From Oscillospiraceae bacterium (GTDB lineage: Bacteria; Bacillota; Clostridia; Oscillospirales; Ruminococcaceae): DNA of 55,342 nucleotides. Shown in pieces: positions 9,188 through 17,964 of the stretch (position 1 is its first letter; each line of letters starts with the position of its first letter). Below the pieces are notes generated by a model. That model was not told the origin of the DNA. It made no database searches and saw only the letters and a list, made by a program, of their open reading frames with translations. The stretch is from the NCBI GenBank assembly GCA_028694405.1, contig JAQUTM010000001.1:1-55342 (forward strand). Reading direction: 5' to 3'. The translations under genes and the position numbers were made by a program.

Positions 9188-10363
9188 ATGGGTTTTAGCA
9201 GTGTAAAACTACAAGACAACACCTATGTTGCAAATACATACGGCAGGTTTGACTTGTGTTTGGTAAAAGGTAAAAATGCAACGGCAACAGATATAAACGG
9301 CAAAAGCTATATCGATTTTGGCAGCGGCATCGGTGTAAACAGCTTGGGCTATTGTAACGATGCATGGGCACAGGCGGTTTGTGCCCAGGTACAAACTTTA
9401 AATCACACCAGCAATTTGTATTATACGTTGCCGGGCACACAGCTTGCAGAAAAGCTGTGCAAAAAAACAGGTTATGAAAAAGTGTTTTTTGGAAACAGCG
9501 GCGCCGAGGCAAACGAGGGCATGATAAAAGCCGCCCGTAAGTACAGCAGCGATAAATACAGCCACAGGCGCAGTGAGATTATTGTGCTGCAAAACAGCTT
9601 TCACGGACGTACCATTACAACCCTTGCCGCTACAGGGCAGGAGGTTTTTCACAAAAACTTTACGCCGCTTACTGCGGGCTTTTGTTATGCTGTGGCAGGA
9701 AATTTGGCAGACGTAGAGAGCAAAATAACCCCCAATACCTGTGCTGTTATGGTGGAAATGATACAGGGCGAAGGCGGTGTTGTGGCGTTAGACAAAAACT
9801 TTGTGCAGCAGCTTGCCGCGCTATGTGCTAAAAATGATATTTTGCTTTTGGACGACGAGGTGCAAACCGGTATGGGTCGTACCGGTACCCTACTGGCATG
9901 TGAGCAGCTTGGCGTAAAGCCAAACATAGTAAGCCTTGCCAAGGGCCTTGGTGGCGGTTTGCCCATAGGTGCTGTCTTGTTTGACGAAAAAACCAAAAAC
10001 ACCTTGGGCATAAGTGACCATGGCTCCACCTTTGGTGCAAACCCCATTGTTTGCGCAGGCGCAATGGTTGTGGCAGATACGCTAACCGATACGTTTTTGG
10101 CAGAGGTAACTGCAAAAAGCAAGCACATTTTTGCAGCTGTAGGCAAAATGCCCCATGTAAAAAGTGTAAGCGGGCTTGGCCTGATGATAGGCGTAGAATT
10201 TGAGGACGTAGCAGGACGTGATGTGGTACAAAAATGTATGGAAAAAGGCGTTTTGTTTTTAACCGCAAAGCACAAGCTGCGTATGCTGCCGCCGCTTACC
10301 ATTACGTTGGCAGAAATAGAAAAAGGGCTTGCCGTGCTGCAAGAGGTTTTGACAGAGATATAA
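9188..10363 (+). CDS. argD: Acetylornithine aminotransferase
   Basis: PLP-dependent class III aminotransferase converting N-acetylglutamate semialdehyde to N-acetylornithine with glutamate. 391 residues. GNSGAEANE near residue 102 and HGRT near residue 139 bind the cofactor phosphate, LLLDDEVQTGMGRTG carries the cofactor aspartate, and SLAKGLGGGLP holds the Schiff-base lysine (Lys252). Lies 27 bases after argB and 23 bases before argF. Confidence 0.96.
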   Translation: MGFSSVKLQDNTYVANTYGRFDLCLVKGKNATATDINGKSYIDFGSGIGVNSLGYCNDAWAQAVCAQVQTLNHTSNLYYTLPGTQLAEKLCKKTGYEKVFFGNSGAEANEGMIKAARKYSSDKYSHRRSEIIVLQNSFHGRTITTLAATGQEVFHKNFTPLTAGFCYAVAGNLADVESKITPNTCAVMVEMIQGEGGVVALDKNFVQQLAALCAKNDILLLDDEVQTGMGRTGTLLACEQLGVKPNIVSLAKGLGGGLPIGAVLFDEKTKNTLGISDHGSTFGANPIVCAGAMVVADTLTDTFLAEVTAKSKHIFAAVGKMPHVKSVSGLGLMIGVEFEDVAGRDVVQKCMEKGVLFLTAKHKLRMLPPLTITLAEIEKGLAVLQEVLTEI

Positions 10364-10386
10364 CAAAAAAAGAGGGGAAAAACACC

Positions 10387-11295
10387 ATGAAGCATTTACT
10401 TACCATTCAAGATTTAGAGCCAAAAAAAATACTGGAGCTGTTAAATTTAGCAGACCAGCTAAAGTACGAGCAAAAGCATGGTATTCAGCATCATCATTTG
10501 GCAGGCAAAACGCTGGGTATGATTTTTCAAAAGGCATCTACCCGTACGCGTGTAAGCTTTGAAACAGGCATGTACCAGCTGGGCGGTCATGCGCTTTTCC
10601 TCTCGGGACGAGATTTGCAAATTGGTCGCGGTGAGCCTGTACAGGACACAGCACGCGTTTTAAGCCGCTATTTAGACGGCATTATGATACGCACCTTTGC
10701 CCAAAAAGAAGTAGAGGATTTAGCTAACTACGGTACCATTCCCGTTATTAACGGCTTGACAGATTACTGCCACCCCTGCCAAATTTTAGCCGACTTAATG
10801 ACAATACGCGAGGTAAAAGGACGACTGGAAGGCTTAAAAATGTGCTATTTGGGCGATGGCAACAATATGGCAAACAGCTTAATTGCAGGCGGCATTAAAA
10901 CCGGCATGACGGTTTCGGTTGCCACCCCAAAAGGCTATGAGCCAAACGCGCAGGTAATGGAATACGCAAAGGCAAACGGCAATTTTACTTTGACTACAGA
11001 TGTGCTTGCAGCCGCGGCAGACGCCGACGTTGTAATTACAGACGTTTGGGCAAGTATGGGTCAGGAGAAAGAGGCGGCTCAGCGTAAAGCTGCCTTTGCA
11101 GGTGTTTATCAAATTAACAGCACCGTAATGGCTGCCGCCAAAGAAAATGCCATGGTATTACACTGTCTGCCGGCACATAGAGAAGAGGAAATTACCGCTG
11201 AAGTGTTTGAGGCTCATGCAAAAGAAATTTTTGAAGAGGCCGAAAACCGTTTACACGCACAAAAAGCCGTGATGGTTGAGCTAATGGCAAACTAA
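10387..11295 (+). CDS. argF: Ornithine carbamoyltransferase, anabolic context
   Basis: Makes citrulline from ornithine and carbamoyl phosphate. From the ATG at 10387 the protein has 302 residues. The carbamoyl-phosphate loop STRTR is near residue 45, HPCQ near residue 125 and the ornithine loop HCLPAHR near residue 258. A longer reading frame begins at 10234 inside argD, but the start at 10387 follows AGAGGGG and matches the family N terminus (MKHLLTIQDL). Its place at the end of argCJBD supports the biosynthetic, not the catabolic, role. No carA or carB is in the window. Confidence 0.96.
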   Translation: MKHLLTIQDLEPKKILELLNLADQLKYEQKHGIQHHHLAGKTLGMIFQKASTRTRVSFETGMYQLGGHALFLSGRDLQIGRGEPVQDTARVLSRYLDGIMIRTFAQKEVEDLANYGTIPVINGLTDYCHPCQILADLMTIREVKGRLEGLKMCYLGDGNNMANSLIAGGIKTGMTVSVATPKGYEPNAQVMEYAKANGNFTLTTDVLAAAADADVVITDVWASMGQEKEAAQRKAAFAGVYQINSTVMAAAKENAMVLHCLPAHREEEITAEVFEAHAKEIFEEAENRLHAQKAVMVELMAN

Positions 11296-11314
11296 CGCCG
11301 GAGGAGATTAGCCT

Positions 11315-11701
11315 ATGGAATTGCTGGAAAAAGCCGATTTGCAGCTTTTAGACAGAGCGTGGGGTATTTTAACAGATGAGTATACCATTCCCGAAGAAAA
11401 GCCTATTGTAATATCGGCTGTGCGTACAAAAAGCGGTAAAATTTATATGGGGGATAATTTAGACTGTAAATTTGGCGCTTTAGCGGAAAGCTACGCATTG
11501 AGTGCCGCTATTATGGCAGGCGAGCGCGACTTTGAATGTATGATTACGTTAAAGCATCACGAAAACCCTAAAGTGATTAAGCCATACGGAGAAGTTTTAG
11601 AGATGCTTTGTAATTGGCTTGCAGATACTTATATTATTGTAGCCACGCCACAAGGGTTAAAAAAAATGCAGCCAAAAGAGCTGCGTTATCTGTCGCTATA
11701 A
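11315..11701 (+). CDS. Cytidine/blasticidin deaminase-fold protein lacking the zinc ligands
   Basis: A 128-residue protein that resembles small cytidine deaminases, most closely the blasticidin S deaminase pattern, from VRTKSGKIYMG through AESYALSAAIMAGERDFE to the C-terminal KELRYL. The catalytic Glu of the CAE motif is kept (Glu58), but the zinc cysteine before it is Leu56, and the PCGxC motif reads P-Y-G-E-V (Tyr91, Val94), so all three zinc cysteines are missing. Zinc-dependent deamination is therefore unlikely. It starts 19 bases after argF behind GGAGGAG and is followed by the operon terminator. A binding or regulatory role is possible; the function is unknown. Confidence 0.75.
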   Translation: MELLEKADLQLLDRAWGILTDEYTIPEEKPIVISAVRTKSGKIYMGDNLDCKFGALAESYALSAAIMAGERDFECMITLKHHENPKVIKPYGEVLEMLCNWLADTYIIVATPQGLKKMQPKELRYLSL

Positions 11702-11734
11702 TCAAAGCTTTAAAACAATTTGTAAGCTTAAATA

Positions 11735-11780
11735 AAAAATGCAAGGTGCTTTTAACAAACACCTTGCATTTTTGTTTTTT
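11735..11780 (+). terminator. Terminator of the arginine operon
   Basis: AAAAATGCAAGGTG (11735-11748) pairs perfectly with CACCTTGCATTTTT (11760-11773) and a T-rich tail follows. The flanking A run makes it usable from both strands, so it may also stop the converging mtnN transcript. Confidence 0.88.
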
Positions 11781-11900
11781 ATTGGTAAGCGTGCGGCTTG
11801 GCATTTAAGACAGAAAGACAATGTCTGCATAAGAAAAGAAAATAGTATCCGTACCTGTTGTAAATGCTCTTTGTAAAAATAAATTTATCGCTTAAAACCG

Positions 11901-12590
11901 CTATAACTGTGCAACGGTTTCTTCGGTAATTAAAGTTGCAGTGTGCACATACTCGGTAATGTCAAACTGCTTTACTACCAGCTTGTCGCGGGCGCCTTCA
12001 TCACAGTCATCGCTCATAGCGCGTATAATTAAAAAGGGTACGTCGTTTTTGGCAGCTATATGTCCTACGGCAGCACCCTCCATCTCTACACAATCTGGAT
12101 TGCATTTTGCAGCAATGGCGTTTTTGACGGCGCTGTCGGCGATAAATAAATCTCCTGTGGCAATTTTGCCCACAATATGGTTAATGCCATGTTTATCGCA
12201 CGCTTTTTGTGCGGCTGCAATCATAGATACATCGGCTTTGTAGCAGTCACTGCCGGGGTAGCTTTGAGCAATCATAGGCAGCTCCGCATCGTGGTAACAC
12301 ACCACGTCACTTATCACCAAGTCACCCACGCTGATTTTACTTGTCATATTACCGGCAATTCCGCTAAATAAAATGCACTGTGCATTATATTTGGTAATTA
12401 ACAGCTGAGTAGCACACGCCGCGTTAACCTTGCCCATGCCCGCACAGCAAACCGTCACTGTTTTTCCGTGCAGTTCTCCTGTGGTAAAAGTTACACCTGC
12501 AACAGTTTCGCTTTTTGCACCTGATAATTTACCGTTTAAAATTTTTACTTCATCGGGCATAGCCCCAATGATACCTATTGTATTATACAT
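11901..12590 (-). CDS. mtnN: 5'-methylthioadenosine / S-adenosylhomocysteine nucleosidase
   Basis: Hydrolyses methylthioadenosine and S-adenosylhomocysteine to adenine and the thioribose or ribosyl-homocysteine. 229 residues, the normal length. It begins IGIIGAMPDEV, FSGIAG is in the middle, VEMEGAAVGHIA near residue 170 binds the nucleoside, and IIRAMSDDCDE near residue 193 carries the catalytic aspartate. The start follows GGAG by 8 bases and lies 23 bases after the ychF stop, so the two are probably one transcript. Confidence 0.95.
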   Translation of the reverse strand: MYNTIGIIGAMPDEVKILNGKLSGAKSETVAGVTFTTGELHGKTVTVCCAGMGKVNAACATQLLITKYNAQCILFSGIAGNMTSKISVGDLVISDVVCYHDAELPMIAQSYPGSDCYKADVSMIAAAQKACDKHGINHIVGKIATGDLFIADSAVKNAIAAKCNPDCVEMEGAAVGHIAAKNDVPFLIIRAMSDDCDEGARDKLVVKQFDITEYVHTATLITEETVAQL

Positions 12591-12613
12591 GAAACAAACT
12601 CCAAACTGTAATA

Positions 12614-13714
12614 TTACACATTGAAACGAAACAACGTAACGTCGCCGTCCTTCATTACATACTCTTTACCCTCGCTGCGTACAAGGCCCTTTTCTTTTGC
12701 GGCTGTCATAGTACCACAGGCCATTAAATCATCAAAGGCAACAATTTCTGCACGGATAAACCCACGCTCAAAGTCAGAGTGAATTTTGCCCGCAGCCTGC
12801 GGTGCTTTGGTGCCTTTTGTAATGGTCCATGCGCGTACTTCTTCCGGGCCGGCAGTTAAATAGCTGATAAGCCCCAACAGGTCATATCCCGCAACAATCA
12901 GCTTATCCAAGCCGCTGCTGTCCAGCCCCAGCTCAGCCAAAAACTCTGCTTTGTCCTCGCCCTCAAGGTCTGCCACGTCCTCTTCAATTTTTGCACAGAT
13001 AGGCAAGCATTTTGCACCTTCCTCTGCGGCAATTTTTTCCACAACGGGAATATACGTGTTGCTTTCAATACCGCCCAGTAAGTCGTCCTCGCTTACGTTG
13101 GCTGCATAAATAACAGGTTTTGAGCTTAGCAGCGGAATTTCCCGAAAAATTTCTTCCTCGCGGTCTGTGGTGCGAGGCATATTACGGGCATTTTTACCGC
13201 TTTCCAAATGGTCGTAAAGACGCTGTAAAAAGTCGGCCTCATCTATCAGCGTTTTATCGCCTTTCATCATCTTTTTGGTCTTTTCTAAGCGGCGTTCAAC
13301 AAATTCCATATCGCTGAAAATCAATTCCAAATCGATGGTTTCAATATCGCGCGCAGGGTCTACACTGCCCTCTACATGGATAATATCTGTAGAGTCAAAA
13401 CAGCGCACAACATGGATAATGGCATCGGTCTCGCGGATATGGCTTAAAAACTTGTTGCCCAAGCCCTCGCCCTTGCTGGCACCCTTTACAAGGCCCGCAA
13501 TATCTACAAATTCGATAATGGCAGGTGTGTATTTTTTGGGGCTGTACATTTCGGCAAGCTTGTCCAAGCGTTTATCCGGTACGGCAACAATGCCTACGTT
13601 TGGGTCAATGGTGCAAAAGGGGTAGTTTGCCGCGTCCGCATTTTTGCTGTTTGTAATTGCATTAAAAAGTGTGCTTTTGCCAACGTTAGGCAAACCTACA
13701 ATACCAAGTTTCAT
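12614..13714 (-). CDS. ychF: Redox-regulated ATPase YchF (Obg family)
   Basis: A translation-associated P-loop NTPase of the Obg family. From the chosen start it has 366 residues. G1 is GLPNVGKST at residues 6-14, G3 is DIAGLVKGA, and the base-specificity motif is NVSE rather than NKxD, the change linked to ATP preference in YchF. The C-terminal TGS domain (WTITKGTKAPQAAGKIHSDF) is intact. A start four codons upstream (13726) is possible, but GGAGA lies 5 bases before the ATG at 13714, which also matches the family N terminus MKLGIVGLPN. Confidence 0.96.
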   Translation of the reverse strand: MKLGIVGLPNVGKSTLFNAITNSKNADAANYPFCTIDPNVGIVAVPDKRLDKLAEMYSPKKYTPAIIEFVDIAGLVKGASKGEGLGNKFLSHIRETDAIIHVVRCFDSTDIIHVEGSVDPARDIETIDLELIFSDMEFVERRLEKTKKMMKGDKTLIDEADFLQRLYDHLESGKNARNMPRTTDREEEIFREIPLLSSKPVIYAANVSEDDLLGGIESNTYIPVVEKIAAEEGAKCLPICAKIEEDVADLEGEDKAEFLAELGLDSSGLDKLIVAGYDLLGLISYLTAGPEEVRAWTITKGTKAPQAAGKIHSDFERGFIRAEIVAFDDLMACGTMTAAKEKGLVRSEGKEYVMKDGDVTLFRFNV

Positions 13715-14079
13715 TTTGTTCTCCATTCTGTCGCTTTTTTATCAATTTTATAATCAAGACAAAAATCTCCACAAACGGCAAATGAAGATTTTCCGTAAAA
13801 TCAGTCGTTTTGCTTACAAAAAGGCAAATTACCGCCGTTTAGACGATGTTACACAACGTTTTGGTTGAAAACAGCCGCCCATAAAAGCATAATTTAACAA
13901 CTTACTATTATACTGTAAAAAAAGCCTGTGTGCAATGTACTTTTTTTATTCATAATTAAGCAGTATAATAATACAAAATAATATAGTAAAATTGTAACCG
14001 TAAAAATACCCAAATGCAGCTTAATATTGCACCAATCAGCCTATCCTAACTAACATAAAAAGAGGGAGACGTTTTTAAT
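13715..14079. other. Intergenic region between ychF and the response regulator
   Basis: This divergent spacer of about 365 bases holds the ychF leader and promoter on the minus strand. On the plus side a TATAAT is visible at 13964-13969, but its -35 position is only a T run, so the promoter of the two-component genes is uncertain. No RNA gene or convincing small ORF was recognised. Confidence 0.5.
13907..13935 (-). promoter_or_regulatory. Sigma-A promoter of ychF-mtnN
   Basis: On the minus strand TTGCAC (13935-13930) and TATAAT (13912-13907) are spaced by 17 bases. This predicts a leader of about 185 bases before ychF. Confidence 0.65.
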
Positions 14080-14784
14080 ATGAAAGAATTGATTTTAATA
14101 GTAGATGACGATAAAAATATCTGCGAGCTTTTGCGTTTATATTTGGCAAAAGAGGCTTTTGAAGTGGTAATTGCCTGCAACGGAGAAGAGGCGCTGCGTG
14201 CCTACGAAGCAAACCAGCCGGCTCTTGTTTTGCTGGACGTTATGATGCCTGTAATGGACGGCTGGGAAACCTGCCGCCGTATGCGTGCCTTAGGCAACGT
14301 GCCCATTATTATGCTTACCGCCAAAGGCGAAACCTTTGACAAGGTTTTGGGGTTAGAGCTTGGCGCCGACGACTACATTGTTAAACCCTTTGATACAAAG
14401 GAGGTAGTGGCGCGCATTAAAGCCGTGCTGCGCCGTTACCACCCCCAACAGAGTGCAGGTGCTGTACAGGGAGAAAAAGCAAACGAAATTGTGTACGACA
14501 AATTGCAGGTTAACTTGACACGCTATGAGCTAAAGGTAAACGGCAAAGTGGTAGAGGCTCCCCCAAAAGAGCTGGAACTGCTGTACTATTTGGCAAGCCA
14601 CCCCAACCGCGTTTTTACCCGTGACCAGTTATTGGATGAAGTGTGGGGCTTTGAATATTACGGAGACAGCCGCACGATAGATGTGCATGTAAAACGTCTG
14701 CGTGAAAAGCTGGAGGGTGCCAGTGAGCAGTGGAGCTTAAAAACCGTGTGGGGTGTAGGTTATAAGTTTGAAGTAAAAGAGTAA
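14080..14784 (+). CDS. OmpR/PhoB-family response regulator
   Basis: A DNA-binding response regulator of 234 residues. Receiver domain at residues 1-120 with the acidic pocket (VDDD), phospho-acceptor Asp53 in LLDVMMP, and the TAKG and VKPF motifs. Winged-helix output domain at residues 130-234 ending in GVGYKFE. The cognate kinase begins 18 bases after its stop. Two-component pairs followed by htrA suggest an envelope-stress role, but the stimulus and regulon cannot be read from sequence. AGAGGGAGA ribosome binding site. Confidence 0.93.
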   Translation: MKELILIVDDDKNICELLRLYLAKEAFEVVIACNGEEALRAYEANQPALVLLDVMMPVMDGWETCRRMRALGNVPIIMLTAKGETFDKVLGLELGADDYIVKPFDTKEVVARIKAVLRRYHPQQSAGAVQGEKANEIVYDKLQVNLTRYELKVNGKVVEAPPKELELLYYLASHPNRVFTRDQLLDEVWGFEYYGDSRTIDVHVKRLREKLEGASEQWSLKTVWGVGYKFEVKE

Positions 14785-14802
14785 GGCGGAGACGAAACAG
14801 GA

Positions 14803-16263
14803 ATGAGAAAAAGTATTAGTACGCGCTATTTTACAACTACCACTATTTTATTGCTTAGCAGTATTATCTTTTTAGGCTGTACCTTTTTTCTGTTTGCCAT
14901 GCGGTACTTTAAATCAGAAAATGACACAAAGCTAATGGGCATTGTAGATAAAATGGTAACTGTGCTGGAAAGCGGCAAAATCGATACCGGCAGTGTAATG
15001 CTTGCCCTAAGCTTAGACGCGCTTAATACGGTGTCTGACACTGTTGTTTTTATTACCGATACCTACGGTAACACTGTGCTTTGCAGCGAAGGTGTGGACT
15101 GTCCTCACTTTTCGCAGCAAATACCAGCCAAGGTTTTAAACGAAACCTTCAGCAAAGGCTATACACTGGAGGTAAGTACCATGCAGGGGCTGTACACCGG
15201 CCGTTACTATACTGCGGGTAAGCCCTATGTAGATGCAAAGGGTACAGTAGAAGGATTTGTGTTTGCAAGCAGCAATGCCTCTAATTTAACTAACTATATG
15301 GCGGACGTATTCAGCACCTTTTTTATTGCGGCCGGCATAATGCTTTTACTTAGCAGCGTACTTTCTATTGTGCTTACCAGCCGCATGATAACACCTTTAC
15401 GGCGCATAACCGAGGCTGCAAAAAGCTTTGGTAAAGGAGATTTTACCGCCCGTGTACCGGTAGAGGGTGATGATGAAGTGGCAGACCTTGCGGTTACGTT
15501 TAATAATATGGCAACCAGTTTAGAGCGTATTGAGGCAAGCCGACGCAGCTTTATGGGCGACGTGGCACACGAGCTGCGTACACCCATGACAACCATTAAG
15601 GGCTTTGTAGATGGTATGCTCGATGATACCATTCCGCCTGAAAGCTATAAGCACTATTTGGGCATTGTAAGCCAAGAGGTTGGCCGTTTAACGCGGCTTA
15701 CCCGCAACATGTTGGATATTACCAAGCTGGAGGCGGGCGAGTATGTACCTGCTCCTACCAACTACGATATTTGGGAAACCTTGACAAACGTCATGTTTGC
15801 GGCGGAAAAACGCTTTGAGGCCAATCACATTGGCATAGAGGGCTTTGCTCCTTATAAAACTTTGGTATATGCCGACCAAGATATGATTTATCAAGTAGTT
15901 TACAACATTATAGATAATGCGATTAAGTTTACAAATGAGGGCGGAAAAATAAGTTTAAATGTCTTTAGCAAAGGCGGCATGGTAACAGTGGGTATCCGCA
16001 ATACAGGTGAGGGCATAAACGCCGACGCCTTGCCCTACATTTTTGACCGCTTTTACAAGGTGGATAAAAGCCGCGGATTACACGCTGAGGGCAGTGGCTT
16101 GGGTATGCACATAAGTAAGGTGTTGGTAAACCGCAACGGCGGCGATTTACGCGCCGAGAGCGTAGAGGGCGAGTATGCCGAGTTTATTTTAACACTGCCC
16201 GTAGGCGAAGAGGAAAAACTTCCGATTCGCAGCGGAAACAGCAAATTGCAAAAGCGCGGTTAA
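14803..16263 (+). CDS. Membrane sensor histidine kinase
   Basis: 486 residues. Membrane segment at about 13-33, an extracytoplasmic sensor region at about 35-168, a second membrane segment at about 170-192, then HAMP, HisKA and HATPase domains. The phospho-acceptor is His256 in VAHELRTPM. The N box (NIIDNAIKF) and G2 box (GSGLGMHI) are intact. The extracytoplasmic part holds VVFITDTYGN, which looks PAS/CACHE-like, but the ligand is unknown. Partner of the preceding response regulator. Confidence 0.93.
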   Translation: MRKSISTRYFTTTTILLLSSIIFLGCTFFLFAMRYFKSENDTKLMGIVDKMVTVLESGKIDTGSVMLALSLDALNTVSDTVVFITDTYGNTVLCSEGVDCPHFSQQIPAKVLNETFSKGYTLEVSTMQGLYTGRYYTAGKPYVDAKGTVEGFVFASSNASNLTNYMADVFSTFFIAAGIMLLLSSVLSIVLTSRMITPLRRITEAAKSFGKGDFTARVPVEGDDEVADLAVTFNNMATSLERIEASRRSFMGDVAHELRTPMTTIKGFVDGMLDDTIPPESYKHYLGIVSQEVGRLTRLTRNMLDITKLEAGEYVPAPTNYDIWETLTNVMFAAEKRFEANHIGIEGFAPYKTLVYADQDMIYQVVYNIIDNAIKFTNEGGKISLNVFSKGGMVTVGIRNTGEGINADALPYIFDRFYKVDKSRGLHAEGSGLGMHISKVLVNRNGGDLRAESVEGEYAEFILTLPVGEEEKLPIRSGNSKLQKRG

Positions 16264-16310
16264 AACCCAAAACAGTGCGTATATAGCGGCTTTTCAAATA
16301 GTTTTCACAT

Positions 16311-16339
16311 TTGTTTGTTACAGTAAAATATGTTACAAT
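16311..16339 (+). promoter_or_regulatory. Candidate promoter of the htrA gene
   Basis: TTGTTT (16311-16316) and TACAAT (16334-16339) are spaced by 17 bases, about 47 bases before the htrA start. Moderate match. Confidence 0.45.
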
Positions 16340-16385
16340 AATTTAATTAACAGCTATATTTAATAAAGCGATACGAGGAATCATT

Positions 16386-17756
16386 ATGAATGACTTGGAA
16401 AACAACATAAACCCCGGCGAGCCTGACGACGATATTGTCGGACAGGAGCCTGTAGATATCCAAAGCGACACGGCAGTACAGGATAAAACGCAGCAAGCGG
16501 ACGCTGCAAACCAAGAGCAGCCTTTTCCCGATATGCCGAAAAACGATGCTGAGCCTGCGCCACTTTATGAGAATGATGAAACACCCGAGCCTGTGTCTCG
16601 CCCCTATAAAGGCAGACGTAAAAAAAGCTACCGTGGCTTGGTAGCTGCCTTACTGGTAACGGGTATTCTTGTTTGTGCCACTTTAGGGGTACTGGTGTGG
16701 AATATAAGTGTGGGCAGCCCCAATAAGCTTCCCACCGACATTATAACACCGGACGGACAGGAGACAGACGATAAAACCTCTCATATTATTTTAGAATCTG
16801 TCCCCTCAGGCACAGATAAAGAGATGAACGACGGTATGTCTGCACAAGAAATTGCAGAGCTGGTTAGCCCCAGCGTAGTAAGCATTAAAACCTATGCCGA
16901 AAACAGTATTGCCCCCGTAAGCGGCGGCAGCGGCATTGTAATAAGCCAAGATGGTTATATTGTCACCAATGCTCATGTCATTTTAGGCTATACGGCTATC
17001 AGCGTAGAGCTTACCAACGGGGACAGCTATATGGCCACTATCGTAGGGACAGACCCACGCACAGACGTTGGCGTGCTTAAAATTAACGCACAGGGCCTTA
17101 CTGTGCCGCAGTACGGCTCCTCTGATGACGTGCGTGTAGGGGAAAGCGTTTTGGCTATCGGTAACCCCGGTGCGCTTTCCGGCACCGTAACCCGCGGCAT
17201 TATCAGCGGGCTTAACCGCGAGATGCAAGTGCAAATTGACGGCAGCGTCTACACCATGTCTTTGCTGCAAACCGATGCCGCAATTAACCCCGGCAACTCC
17301 GGCGGGGCTTTGGTTAATCGGTTTGGCCAGGTAATTGCCATCAACTCCTCTAAAATTATTTCGGAGGCTTATGAGGGGGTAGGCTTTGCCATTCCCATGA
17401 ATATTGCACAGCCTGTTATTGATAACATTATCAATTACGGCTATGTAAAAGACAGAGCTGCCTTAGGTGTAACCGTAATTCCCCTAAACGAGACGGTAGG
17501 CCAGCAAAACGGTTTGCCTTCCCAGGGATTGTACATCAGCAAAATAGAAGAGAGCAGCAACCTAAATGTTTACGGCATACAAGTTGGAGATGTAATTAAA
17601 GTTGCCGACGGTGTAGAGCTGGAGGAAAACAACGACTTGGTAGAACTAATACAAAAGAAAAAACCGGGCGAGACCATTGTGCTGGAAATTTGGAAAAAGA
17701 GTACCGAGGAAACGGTAACCATCAGTGCGGTGTTAATTGAAGCGCCTCAGCAATAA
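16386..17756 (+). CDS. Membrane-anchored HtrA/DegP-type serine protease with PDZ domain
   Basis: A quality-control protease of the outer cell surface. 456 residues: an acidic cytoplasmic N terminus (1-75), one basic-flanked membrane segment (about 84-105), a low-complexity linker, a trypsin-like domain with catalytic His197 (TNAHV), Asp227 (RTDVGV) and Ser305 (GNSGG), and a C-terminal PDZ domain (about 355-450). It follows the two-component pair by about 120 bases with its own possible promoter, an arrangement often seen for envelope-stress modules in Firmicutes. ACGAGGAA ribosome binding site. Confidence 0.94.
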   Translation: MNDLENNINPGEPDDDIVGQEPVDIQSDTAVQDKTQQADAANQEQPFPDMPKNDAEPAPLYENDETPEPVSRPYKGRRKKSYRGLVAALLVTGILVCATLGVLVWNISVGSPNKLPTDIITPDGQETDDKTSHIILESVPSGTDKEMNDGMSAQEIAELVSPSVVSIKTYAENSIAPVSGGSGIVISQDGYIVTNAHVILGYTAISVELTNGDSYMATIVGTDPRTDVGVLKINAQGLTVPQYGSSDDVRVGESVLAIGNPGALSGTVTRGIISGLNREMQVQIDGSVYTMSLLQTDAAINPGNSGGALVNRFGQVIAINSSKIISEAYEGVGFAIPMNIAQPVIDNIINYGYVKDRAALGVTVIPLNETVGQQNGLPSQGLYISKIEESSNLNVYGIQVGDVIKVADGVELEENNDLVELIQKKKPGETIVLEIWKKSTEETVTISAVLIEAPQQ

Positions 17757-17764
17757 AAAGGAAT

Positions 17765-17822
17765 AGTGCTGCCTAAAAGTGTAATGCAATGCGCCGGTAC
17801 GCTTTTTGGCGGCACTTTGTTG
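17765..17822 (+). terminator. Terminator after htrA
   Basis: AGTGCTGCC (17765-17773) pairs with GGCGGCACT (17808-17816) with one G-T pair. An inner AAAAGTGT/ACGCTTTT pairing extends the stem. A T-rich tail follows. Confidence 0.65.
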
Positions 17823-17871
17823 TAATAAATAAAGTTTTAATAAACAAAGTTAAGGGAAATAACGGCAAAAG

Positions 17872-17900
17872 TTGAATTTTATAATATTTTCGTATAAAAT
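17872..17900 (+). promoter_or_regulatory. Candidate promoter of the rpe-rnf-like genes
   Basis: TTGAAT (17872-17877) and TAAAAT (17895-17900) are spaced by 17 bases; a TATAAA two bases upstream is an alternative -10. The rpe start is 65 bases downstream. Confidence 0.5.
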
Positions 17901-17964
17901 AATATTGTATGTTTATTTATATAGCTTTTTGCATAATAAAGTTTAAAAATTTGGAGGTATACAC

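Noticed and set aside
9685..10395. 236-codon open frame antisense to argD
   Set aside because: It lies fully over a strongly conserved gene, has no recognisable domain and reads as a codon-bias shadow.
13964..13969. TATAAT as promoter of the two-component genes
   Set aside because: The matching -35 position is only a T run, so the call would rest on one hexamer.
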